From Stomorhina lunata (Eukaryota; Arthropoda; Insecta; Diptera; Rhiniidae), in NCBI GenBank assembly GCA_933228675.1, contig OW121742.1, forward strand, positions 129,585,561 through 129,649,560: a stretch of DNA of 64,000 nucleotides, in the 5' to 3' direction. This document shows, piece by piece, positions 24,001-31,723 of the stretch (position 1 is the stretch's first letter; every line of letters starts with the position of its first letter). A program made the translations under genes and the position numbers. Below the pieces are notes generated by a model. The model had not been told where the DNA came from. It saw only the letters and a program-made list of their open reading frames with translations, and did not search any database.

Positions 24001-24471
24001 GGGGAAACGTTACAGAAAAAGATGTCGAAGAAACCAGTGATGGTGGAGTTGTTGAAGCCGGTGGAGATAACTGTTGTTGGGAAACATTTTGTAGACATGT
24101 ATTTGCGGAAATATTTTTCCCACCTCCGACATCAACAGCTATTGGGGAGACATTCGCACCATGCAATGCTGTCTGCAATTGATGGTACTGCTGATATTTA
24201 TGCTGAGAGTGTGACGAAGTTGAATTTGGTAAGTGTTGGTAGGCTTGTTGCTGTTGTCTAAGTATTGTTGGATTAGATGGATTATTAGAGGCCAGGGACT
24301 GCAATGTATTTACTGCGCTTGCATTTGTGGTGTTAGCTGATGACCCCTTTAGCTTTTTCAAAGTATCATTTATTATGAACTAAAATTTAAAAAGGATTAT
24401 TACTTTATTTCTTAAATATGACTGTTGTTACTTACGTCAGCTTCTTGACATGATGAATCCAGGCTTTGCAT
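9019..24471 (-). CDS. Transcription factor SPT20 homologue, SAGA complex subunit
   Basis: Spt20 is a structural subunit of the nuclear SAGA coactivator, which acetylates histone H3 and deubiquitinates H2B at promoters. I join seven exons: 24471-24436, 24379-23147, 18630-16267, 16204-15973, 15903-14119, 9888-9520 and 9452-9031. All junctions are GT-AG and keep frame (6,441 nt, 2,147 codons). The start ATG at 24471 has an in-frame TAA eight codons upstream. The N-terminus (MQSLDSSCQEADFIINDTLK) resembles the first helix of vertebrate SPT20. Diagnostic domain motifs are NLYPGNKGYAL, NVFYAGCVVAQIRDFRQ, TRHVLLRPTNATLFADVQ and LESQMVLATAEPLCLDP. The remainder is Gln/Ser/Asn/Thr-rich and presumably disordered, as in the Drosophila protein. 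The end is open: either VSK-stop at 9019, or splicing at 9030 to an unseen exon. Confidence 0.93.
9031..9452 (-). CDS. Spt20 exon 7 (Gln- and Ala-tract exon)
   Basis: It encodes about residues 2007-2147, starting ANTNTNLTSSANLTATLLST. It contains many Gln/Thr repeats, then a run of six Gln directly followed by nine Ala, and ends NRRRPTTD. At 9030 a perfect donor GTAAGT overlaps an alternative reading VSK-stop (TAA at 9019-9021). Thus the gene either terminates here or splices to an exon not found in the 9 kb to the left. Confidence 0.8.
9520..9888 (-). CDS. Spt20 exon 6
   Basis: It encodes about residues 1884-2006, starting AQLVGSGVQKINASTLRASA and ending STLKIAAPING. It enters after a 4.2-kb intron with acceptor 'ttattgcag' and exits at donor GTAACT. 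Phase 1 on both sides agrees with exons 5 and 7. Its Gln/Thr/Ser composition continues that of the upstream exons, which supports joining it to this gene. Confidence 0.85.
10359..10788. mobile_element. 430-bp MITE with about 30-bp terminal inverted repeats
   Basis: The left end starts 'cgtcacctgaaatgcaaaaa' and continues 'ggcgtaacta'. The right end is its inverse with about two differences and closes with 'ggtgacg'. The element is flanked by GTAT on both sides (10355-10358 and 10789-10792), a plausible 4-bp target duplication. It has no coding capacity and lies in Spt20 intron 5. A longer, decayed relative occupies 3270-4056. Confidence 0.8.
11364..11540 (-). pseudogene. Tc1-like transposase remnant
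   Basis: Reading the minus strand leftward from about 11540 gives WSDESKINLIGNDGGTWV, a stop, then RPKSAEYNNRFTTTTSIASK. This is the region around the second catalytic aspartate of Tc1-family DDE transposases (the W-S-D-E-x-K-x-N-L-x-G-x-D-G signature). The in-frame TGA sits where an arginine codon is expected. Neither the N-terminal DNA-binding part nor the last catalytic residue was recognised. The enzyme is inactive. Confidence 0.8.
11702..11883. repeat. Diverged direct duplication inside the Tc1 relic
   Basis: 'gagctttcgcatacccaaat' at about 11704 and 'gagctttcgtatacacaaat' at about 11831 begin two roughly 55-bp copies spaced about 127 bp apart, both ending in a 'caa/cac(g/a)agttatttt'-like word. 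The divergence indicates an old event. Confidence 0.65.
12113..12200 (+). repeat. 5' end of a dispersed dipteran repeat
   Basis: 'acaagtaagaaagtattaca' followed by 'ttcggcaaaaccc' and 'atatgatacctaaccc' resembles the usual start of the fly dispersed repeat whose 3' half is seen at 7675-8070. Recognition is from memory of the family. The body after about 12200 is not recognisable. Confidence 0.4.
14119..15903 (-). CDS. Spt20 exon 5 (Gln/Ser/Asn-rich)
   Basis: It encodes about residues 1289-1883. The first codons (SIPNTSTAATALKSSSNASI) join exon 4 in phase 1. The exon is low complexity, with several Gln/Pro/His tracts, including PPPQQQQQQPQQQQQQSQAQ, and SP-rich patches. The donor is GTAAGT at 14118. 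The open frame continues past it to 13997, but that tail (KCLPKHYYTSTY...) changes composition abruptly and is intron. Confidence 0.9.
15973..16204 (-). CDS. Spt20 exon 4
   Basis: It encodes residues 1212 to about 1289, beginning QAQLKAAPIASNTNQQQIVH and ending in a Gln run. It lies between a 62-bp intron with acceptor 'cttccag' and a 69-bp intron with donor 'GTAATT'. It has phase 0 at its start and phase 1 at its end, matching its neighbours. Confidence 0.9.
16267..18630 (-). CDS. Spt20 exon 3 (core Spt20 domain)
   Basis: It encodes residues 424-1211. It opens with IKQRTRSFILERVVESERLN then TIVINLYPGNKGY. NVFYAGCVVAQIRDFRQ falls at about 605-621, the LATAEPLCLDP motif at about 675-685, and a basic stretch RRQMKKYTQISINRKRKLDQ follows. 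A second conserved part (KYAKTNERPRETTDCQPQLI to RYIQQFTEIFTEEGRKAVKI) reaches about residue 900. Beyond that the exon is a Gln-rich run (LLLQQQQLQMQQQRQAALLA and similar). An insertion of about 50 Ser/Asn-rich residues interrupts the domain near 475-520. Confidence 0.95.
20228..20384 (+). repeat. Left arm of an inverted repeat pair
   Basis: This arm runs from 'gttgatggttgtgagttcga' to 'gctgcattttctttcccgct' and corresponds, imperfectly and in inverse orientation, to 22655-22812. It contains GAGTTCGAGTC, which resembles a polymerase III B box, so the arms may be copies of a tRNA-derived SINE. Conservation is patchy, with best blocks at both ends. Confidence 0.7.
20715..20883 (+). repeat. Tandem duplication within copia gag
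   Basis: Two adjacent copies, each about 82-87 bp (20715-20796 and 20797-20883), share 'aaggatcctgcaaggaaag' and 'tcatttattcaagaaatttg' with only a few differences. The second copy still reads as gag-like sequence (KDPARKVHLFKKFVRFKF). The duplication therefore arose inside the dying element. Confidence 0.8.
20715..21730 (+). pseudogene. Ty1/copia retrotransposon relic (gag-protease, RNase H scrap)
   Basis: From 20900 the plus strand encodes copia-type Gag: DDLKDADISIPSELLSIFLL, then ELENFVVAIESRNLLPNLEQ and KNKILEEER. A CCHC zinc knuckle follows at about 21202-21246 (KCLSCSKKEHLRSQC, spacing C-x2-C-x4-H-x4-C). Then comes a protease active-site motif, WLLDSGASSHVC, at about 21329-21364. A short RNase H-like piece, EAEYIAMCQAVKEI, lies at about 21636-21680. 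Stops and frameshifts separate these pieces. Integrase and reverse transcriptase are deleted, and no LTRs were recognised. It is an inert, internally deleted element in Spt20 intron 2, on the strand opposite to the gene. Confidence 0.88.
21818..22290 (+). repeat. Short direct repeat pair
   Basis: 'atacgtgtacaattccact' at about 21822 recurs as 'atacgtgtacaattccatt' at about 22261, each followed by a 'tt(t)aggtcat' or 'tttggccat' word. A related pair lies at about 22313 and 22813 ('ggttcaattaaaattaatta' and 'ggttcaactaaaactaatta'). These may be remains of LTRs or of flanking copies of one repeat. Confidence 0.45.
22655..22812 (-). repeat. Right arm of an inverted repeat pair
   Basis: The reverse complement reads 'gttgatggttgtgaattaga' through 'aatgctgcatttactttccc', matching the arm at 20228-20384. 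The arms are separated by about 2.3 kb and could pair in the Spt20 pre-mRNA. Confidence 0.7.
22918..23120. repeat. Diverged tandem duplication next to the exon 2 donor
   Basis: Two copies, each about 83-85 bp, begin 'gtacccag' (22921 and 23041), share 'aaaaatcttggag' and end 'aaataaaa'. They are separated by about 35 bp. The second ends about 25 bp from the Spt20 exon 2 splice donor. Confidence 0.8.
23147..24379 (-). CDS. Spt20 exon 2 (low-complexity insertion)
   Basis: It encodes residues 13-423. It begins FIINDTLKKLKG, the end of the conserved first helix. It then runs through about 350 residues rich in Ser, Asn, Gln, His and Pro, with an acidic patch FEDDEEP and a His/Asn/Gln tract. It ends with a charged helical piece, KRENISQKFFNIHERIKDNF, that resumes the Spt20 domain. 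The donor is GTAAGT at 23146. In vertebrates the two conserved pieces are nearly adjacent, so the middle is a lineage-specific insertion. Confidence 0.88.
24436..24471 (-). CDS. Spt20 exon 1 (start codon)
   Basis: It encodes residues 1-12, MQSLDSSCQEAD, in context 'gacacaATG', with an in-frame TAA upstream and a consensus donor GTAAGT. Intron 1 is 56 bp. It is too short to be found by open-frame length. I chose it because it joins in phase to exon 2 and completes the N-terminal helix conserved with vertebrate SPT20. Confidence 0.85.
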
Positions 24472-27400
24472 TGTGTCAGTATTGACTTTCGTTTACAACT
24501 CAATTTAAGCATTGACATGAACTTGAATGTTTGTTATTTTTTTTTTTTTTTTAATATTTAAGGAACTATTTTTATAAGCATTTACAATTCCTAATTTATG
24601 CACTATGTCCTTGTATATTCACGATGTAATGTCTTCAAATAAATACTATATTACTGTAGGTTTACTAAGATGCAGGGACCAATTCTCAATTTTATAATTC
24701 ATTTAAATTTATTTTTTGTTATTATTTTATTGCCTTTTTTATAAATAATCCTTTTAGATTAGCTTTCAAATTGTTGTACAAAATACAAATAATGTTGACA
24801 TAAAGACTCAAAAAAAAAAAATAAAACGAGGCAGACAAACTCCAAAGTTGTTATTTAAGAAATGTTCAATGTTTCTGTTAGTAGTTATTCTGTAGAGGCA
24901 TACATATGTATGTACATATATATTTTGTTTAGTATTTTACGGCTTTAAATTATTTGCTTAAATCATTTTAGGATAATCAAAAGTTGTTTAAATAACATAA
25001 ACTACGTTACTAAAAGTAACTATTCAATGATATTTTAAAAAGTTTAGATGAATTTTTCAAGATTTATCTGTAAGATTGGAAATTTATTATTTTAATTTTC
25101 TAAAAAGTTCATAACACCGACAGATAATAATATTATGCAGCATATACTTTTAAAAACATTACTAAACTATTTTCTTTTTATAAATGAATAACGTTTCCAA
25201 TCAAATTGTTGTTTTTTCTAGTTGTCCTTTTACACTCATATTGTATATTATCCATCGTTTATACGCATTTTTCGCACATCATTTCTGCTTCTCTTCCATG
25301 AAAAAAAAAAAACTTTATTATTTTTTAATAGTATTTCTTATAACTGCAAAATTTATTCTTATTTCACAAATATTGAATATTTATTAGGCTTTCAAGAATA
25401 GTTGTACTATTTTTTTGTCTTTAAAACTTATATTTTTCTTTTTTTTAGGGGAGAAAATTGTTTTGCAATTGTTTGCATTTGACACGATTTTTACAATTCT
25501 CTTGCTTCTTTTCCACTTTTTGAGTTATCTTTCTCTTCTTCCTTCTCTCATTTCGTTCATTTTAACTAGTTTGACAAACCACAGCTGATAGAATATTACC
25601 ATTTATTGTTAACAAACATGAAGCGAATAAACAAAATAAAATGATAAATTTATTTTATACTTTTTATTCCAAAATGAATTAACATTTAGGTAATTTTGTT
25701 ATTTTTCTTTAACAATTTGCTATAAAAATGTTTTTCTTCAGATTTTGGTGTGGCAGTACTGATAATAGCGTTCTTTCTTTTATTTGACATTTCACATTGT
25801 GTCAAACTTTTTTGTTTCACATTTTTTAATTAATATATTTTGTTACCACAGTTTTTGTTATTTTAAACATACTTTTGTGTTATTCTTTAATAAATATCTA
25901 TTATAGTTTTATAGTAAATTTACTTTGATTTGATTGATTTATATTCCCTCTTGAATATTTTTTTTATTTCTCTTTCATATTTTTCTTCTTTCAATCTTAT
26001 AAAATTGCTTTTTGACAGCAGGATTTGCATTAGGGTAGAAAAAATCACATGAATGACATATTATCTACGCAAATGTTGCAAATCTTTAAGTATATTCGTA
26101 TATATCGTTTTTTATTTTTTGTATTTCACATATCAAGTTTTTTTAATATTTAATATTGTTATATTTTCTTTAGCCAAACGGCATTAAAAATTTTCTACAC
26201 AAAGCGACCTGCAAAACTACGAATAAGTGTTACCAACATATAGAAAACTTTGACAGTTCCGAACTATTTTTGAGACAAAATAACGCCGTGATGCCAGATA
26301 AATACCACCACAAATTCCAGTTGCTTATGAAGTGATGCCCTTGGGTTTCAAACACACTTCAAACATAATTTTTATGTATACCATCAATTCTACTACACCA
26401 TACGACAAAAACAGATACATATAAAAACAATTGTAATCATTTAAATTGTTACATCATTACATTTTTTTCATAATTTGTCAATTGTTATTTATTATTTTTT
26501 TTTTCTTTTCAAATATTCACACAATTTCAATGAAGGTTTTTTGAATTTACACTATAAAATCAGAATCAGTGCAAACGTTGTGTACCAAAAGGATGCACGC
26601 GTATCTTGATGCGATGACTATAAAAAAAAGTACCAAATTGATAAATAACCATAATTGTTTTGACAAGACTGTTATATCTATATATACAGTGCACTCGCGA
26701 TAATGTTAACGCTCTAATAAATTGACTTCTCCAAAAGGAGAACTTTGTATAAAAGCTTTAAAATATTACAATTTTTTTATTTTGAAACAAATTTCAGTTA
26801 CATAAGTATAAAAGTTAGAGAAAACCTTAATTTTTGTACTTATCAAAGCAACAACAAAATAAAATTAAATATCTTTGATGTTTTCCATTTAAAATCAAAA
26901 CATAAACCAAATGTTTGATTGAACATGATTCCTTGCTTCAACAGGACATAAAATCAGTTATATTTAAGCGGCAGGCACTGTAAAAATTTGTAGTTTTCGA
27001 TAAAGATTAAAATTGTTCTTATTCAGATACAATAAAGAGAGGCAGTAGTCTATAATTACTAATAGGGACAATTTGGTTTCCTGTCCCTGCTAATAAGGAC
27101 AAACTGGTTTCCATAAGACGTCTTCGCTGTCTGATTATCAGAAAAACTAAAACCAATTCAAACACATTATTTACCTCTAATACAGAATCCCAAATGCTTA
27201 CAACCCTGAATTTGTGAATAAAAGCCTCGAATTGTTTCAATTCCTTGCTATCTCTTCGCTCTCGACTGCTGTTTAATTCCTGTTTAGTTTTGTTAAGTTA
27301 GTGTAACGATGTAATAAACAAGAAAATATTTTATTCCTGTTAAAAACATGAAACAAAAAGGTGGAATATAATTTTTAAAACGCTATACTTAATACACATT

Positions 27401-28007
27401 AATATTTACTGAACATATTTAAATATTTTATGAAGAAAAGAACATTTTTAAATTTTCATTGCCAAAGGCAGTTTCTTATTGTAAAATTTTATTCGGCGAT
27501 TTTAACTTTATGATCTGGGTACCAAAGAGAAGCAGTTTCATCAGGACGTCTAATTCAGGCATATTTATGCGTTAGGTTCTGTTGTATTTTTATTTAAATA
27601 GAGAATTGTTTAAATTTTTGTGTTTGAAAAACTGAAGGGATGAGCCTTGTTCGTAAGACATCACTGAACTTAGTGCGAATTGTGATAATCAGAAAAACAG
27701 GTGAAATAATTTTAAATAATAAAAAAACAATAATAATCATATCCAGTCTTTTTATTTATCTATTATGAAAAAAACATTTTCAATATAAAAGCTGTTTAAT
27801 ACAAATTAATTTATTTTTATTAAGCTTATATTTTCTGACAGTTAACAAAGGTGACATTGTTTCATTTGCAATGAACATATATTTATGTTAGTTCAACACA
27901 TTTTTGTTTCAGCCACTAAACTGTGGTGAATTCAGGTATTAACCATATGCCAGTTTAATAAAGTTATTTATCTCCACTATGCTGTGATTAGCAACGTCCC
28001 ACGTAGG
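24472..28007. other. Region between the Spt20 start and the tandem array
   Basis: This should contain the Spt20 5' UTR and promoter, but no TATA box, initiator or other core element could be assigned. The sequence is AT-rich with T-runs (for example about 24536-24553). The open frames at 25184-25387 and 27019-27240 have no recognisable similarity. One small transposon-like element lies at 26687-26980. Confidence 0.5.
26687..26980. mobile_element. Possible pogo/Tc1-like MITE
   Basis: The element starts 'cagtgcactcgcgataatg' and ends 'aagcggcaggcactg', preceded and followed by TA. Six terminal bases are perfectly inverted (CAGTGC/GCACTG) and further similarity is weak. The start resembles the ends of pogo-type elements of insects. 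No transposase sequence is present. Confidence 0.4.
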
Positions 28008-29056
28008 AGAAAATAAAATATGGTTTAAATTGTAACTACTCATTCACTGAAAAACAAGAAAAGATGGCCGGAGAAAATAAATTTGTTTGTATATGGTTAT
28101 CTTTTATAGTTTAGAAGATACTTGAATTTAATAAAAATATTTTAGTTTTTAACTATAACGAAAAACTGCGTTAATCTTTAAAATTTTCAAAGAATTATAA
28201 AGCTATTAAAAATATAAGAGAATTACCTTTCCAGTTATATGCAATTAACTATATTTTTGGGCAGTCAATATACTTACATATGATTATTAGAAGTTTTTTG
28301 AAGATTAATAGTCTTTAAAGCTGATCTGAAAATGATTAAATAAAATGTTATAAACTAAACATACTAAAAAAATTAATTTTATTTATACCTCTTTTTCTCA
28401 AAGTCGATAAAAACATGACCGTTTAAATGAGGTTGAACGTTCCTTATGGCCCGAAAATTTTTTATGCTACCAAATCCTTTAAAAAACTCATATCTTTTCA
28501 TGTAAGTCACTTCGGATTGGGCTAGTAATGTTTTTGCATAGCGGCAACAATTCGTTTCTTTCAAAGAAATCATAAGATTTTTCACTGGTTGTTGATTCTT
28601 TATTACATTGGAATCTAAGAGAGTCTCTAGGGTGGGATCCTCTAAATTATATATCAGTACAAGCCATTCTGTCATAAAATTCTTAAGTGGCTTCCCTTTG
28701 TGTAGTTCCAACACATCACGTCTCTTTTTAAAGGCTTCCTCCTATAGGTTAAATTCTTCAGCCAGTTTTAATTTTTCAGCTTCTATATGAGCAGCCAATT
28801 GTTGAGCAGGTTCCATGCCTTCTTGTCCCTTAGGCCATAATCTGTAAAGGAAATTTTTAAGTTTTCTGTTTAATAATTTTAGAGGATTATAAATTTTTCA
28901 TGATTTTTTTCCAATTGTTTGCATGTCTGAAGAGCCGCAGATTGTCTTTTTTCGTTTCTTTGCAATTCCTGCCAGTTTCTAAGATTGTATGGGTTAATAA
29001 ATAAAAAAATATATATAAAAATTATTTTCACATAACTTTTGTTGAAATTTTTCCAT

Positions 29057-29993
29057 TTTTGGAGATGAATTTAACGGCATATATATGATGTCGACGTAAA
29101 TTTAAATAAAAGTGACGCTTTCTTATTCCTCTTTACATTCAATTTCTTACTTTTTTAAATTTTAGTAAAGAATTCGCGAAGAATTTGCAATTTCTTGCAA
29201 GTTACTGCGTGCTTATCTGAATTCGAAAATAGAACCTTGAATTTGTACAAATCAAATGTAGAATAGCACTTGTGTTTCAAAAATAGTTTCTTTCGAATCG
29301 AATAATCCCCCCTTATTTTATTCTGGCACAAAACAAATTTATGTAACCACATGTAAATCGAATGTAAAACACCACTTGTGTTTCGAAAATGACCACTTAT
29401 ATTATTCTACACAAGGTTGATTTATTTTTTACTTCACTTTAAATTTGGCGCAACAATTTAATGTTACCGACCTTCACATGTAAATGTAACCAATAAGTGC
29501 TGCTTTACACACTTAATCAGTTTATCTTCAAATATCTTTTTAATCCGCATTCACGTTCTCACACGAGCATTTTCTTTATCAGTTTTCATTATATTTTACT
29601 TAAATTTCATACAAATTTTCGTAAACATTTAGATTTTTCTCATACAAACACAGGAGTTGATGAGCCTCACCTGAATGGTGTGAACGTGGTCTAATCTGTA
29701 AAAGGCACAAAGTAGTACAAATTGCAACTCTGAGTGAAACACATGGTAGCTGCATTGCCATATGTTTAAAATCTACTATGAAACATTTAACTGGCATCAC
29801 TACCATCTTTAAGCGCTAAAAAATGGCGGCAGGTTTATCGGTTCTTGTAAATTACTGCATTTTATGAGAATGTATAATTTATTAACGTTAAAATAAGAAC
29901 CATTGGAACAAGTGTGTAAAGTCCCTATAAGAAAAAAGTCGTTGCAGTTCACCTGATCTAGACTTGTTCCAAAAATTTTTAATTGCAACAAAT
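29057..29993. promoter_or_regulatory. Divergent spacer between the two gene pieces of the unit (copy 1 coordinates)
   Basis: The 937 bp between the two head-to-head start codons would be the shared promoter region of a divergent gene pair. It contains locally repeated words: 'cacttgtgtttc' at about 29268 and 29372, and 'cacatgtaaat' at about 29348 and 29475. It also holds a TTTGGCGC word at about 29443 that resembles an E2F site, and an AAAAATGGCGGC word at about 29818-29829. The promoter role is inferred from the arrangement only. Confidence 0.3.
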
Positions 29994-30437
29994 ATGGAAG
30001 AAGGTAAGTACAAATAAACTGTAATTTTCAAAATATTTGGCTTGATTTATTTGCTTTTGTATGGAAATTTCTTTTTTGCAGACTACCAAGCATCCTCTTC
30101 CCGATCGGATGCCAAAAAGCTTGGAAAGCAACATAATATTCTTTCCTTGTGGGGAATGAGTCCACGATGAACCTAAATCCATTGATACTAACAAATATTC
30201 AGAGTACAGGTTACTTTAAAGGTACTTCCCCAAGGTACAGTAGCAAAATTTTGCAACTTCATTAGTTTGGTCCATGGCAGTACAATAACATTGTGTTTGG
30301 ATTTAACTTGTAGTGCATTTATTTAAACTGAAGACACCATGAGGTAGTGGATGAAATCTATTATCAAGTAAAACATGGAGCCATGGGAAAGAGGTTCACC
30401 GAAGACGAGTGGTCAAACAGGCATGTGTGGCGGAGTG

Positions 30438-30674
30438 ATTTTATGAAATGTATCATTTTCGTTTTGAATGAAAAAATTAACCCTCTTGGAAATCGCAAAA
30501 AAGAATCGAAGAAAAATATATCCCTATTGGCTTACAAACTATTAAGAAATTAAAAAAAAAAAACAGAAAATATTGAAGTGAATTAGAATTTAAAATTTAT
30601 TTTGAAAGTATAAAAGTGAAAGTTTAAGACACACGCGCTATCAACCAAGAAAATAAAAATGAGCAAAATCACAT
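30438..30674. other. A-rich tail of the repeat unit (copy 1 coordinates)
   Basis: Homology to Prp38B stops at 30437. The following 237 bp up to the unit junction match nothing I recognise and include an A-run at about 30554-30565 and 'tataaaagtgaaag' at about 30608. This segment must have been joined to the Prp38B fragment before amplification and may record the founding rearrangement. Confidence 0.5.
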
Positions 30675-30706
30675 AGAAAATAGAATATGGTTTAAATTGT
30701 AACGAC

Positions 30707-31723
30707 TCATTCACTGAAAAACAAGAAAAGATGGCCGGAGAAAATAAATTTGTTTGTATATGGTTATCTTTTATAGTTTAGAAGATACTTGAATTTAATA
30801 AAAATATTTTAGTTTTTAATTATAACGAAAAACTGCGTTAATCTTTAAAATTTTCAAAGAATTATAAAGCTATTAAAAATATAAGAGAATTACCTTTCCA
30901 GTTATATGCAATTAACTATATTTTTGGGCAGTCAATATACTTACATATGATTATTAGAAGTTTTTTGAAGATTAATAGTCTTTAAAGCTGATCTGAAAAT
31001 GATTAAATAAAATGTTATAAACTAAACATACTAAAAAAATTAATTTTATTTATACCTCTTTTTCTCAAAGTCGATAAAAACATGACCGTTTAAATGAGGT
31101 TGAACGTTCCTTATGGCCCGAAAATTTTTTATGCTACCAAATCCTTTAAAAAACTCATATCTTTTCATGTAAGTCACTTCGGATTGGGCTAGTAATGTTT
31201 TTGCATAGCGGCAACAATTCGTTTCTTTCAAAGAAATCATAAGATTTTTCACTGGTTGTTGATTCTTTATTACATTGGAATCTAAGAGAGTCTCTAGGGT
31301 GGGATCCTCTAAATTATATATCAGTACAAGCCATTCTGTCATAAAATTCTTAAGTGGCTTCCCTTTGTGTAGTTCCAACACATCACGTCTCTTTTTAAAG
31401 GCTTCCTCCTGTAGGTTAAATTCTTCAGCCAGTTTTAATTTTTCAGCTTCTATATGAGCAGCCAATTGTTGAGCAGGTTCCATGCCTTCTTGTCCCTTAG
31501 GCCATAATCTGTAAAGGAAATTTTTAAGTTTTCTGTTTAATAATTTTAGAGGATTATAAATTTTTCATGATTTTTTTCCAATTGTTTGCATGTCTGAAGA
31601 GCCGCAGATTGTCTTTTTTCGTTTCTTTGCAATTCCTGCCAGTTTCTAAGATTGTATGGGTTAATAAATAAAAAAATATATATAAAAATTATTTTCACAT
31701 AACTTTTGTTGAAATTTTTCCAT
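30707..31723 (-). CDS. Unrecognised multi-exon gene or gene fragment of the repeat unit (copy 2 as reference)
   Basis: I do not recognise this protein. A split gene model can be seen on the minus strand. Exon a is 31723-31704 (MEKFQQ). Exon b starts at 31645 after a 58-bp intron (NWQELQRNEKRQSAALQTCK...). Exon c is 31508-31056 (LWPKGQEGMEPAQQLAAHIE ... GHVFIDFEKKR). Exon d is 30992-30945 (SALKTINLQKTSNNH), and a possible last exon from 30713 adds one residue and a stop at 30707. Joins a-b, c-d and d-end keep frame at GT-AG sites, with a strong GTAAGT after d. Between b and c there is an AG acceptor but no GT on the minus strand, so that donor is lost or non-canonical. Exon c is rich in Glu, Lys, Gln and Leu and is probably helical, perhaps coiled-coil. 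It could be a live multicopy gene, but a fossil of a once single-copy gene fits equally well. Confidence 0.45.

Larger units (their letters stand above)
28008..30674. repeat. Array copy 1 (edge copy)
   Basis: Minus gene at 28040-29056, Prp38B fragment at 29994-30437. It differs from the other copies at 28016, 28037 (T for G) and 28153 (C for T), all near the outer edge. At 28744, A for G turns a Gln codon of exon c into a stop (Q25 counting from the exon-c Met), a change shared only with copy 7. Confidence 0.95.

Noticed and set aside
29994..30437. Processed (retrotransposed) Prp38B copy
   Set aside because: Two introns with intact GT-AG ends are retained, so it came from genomic DNA.
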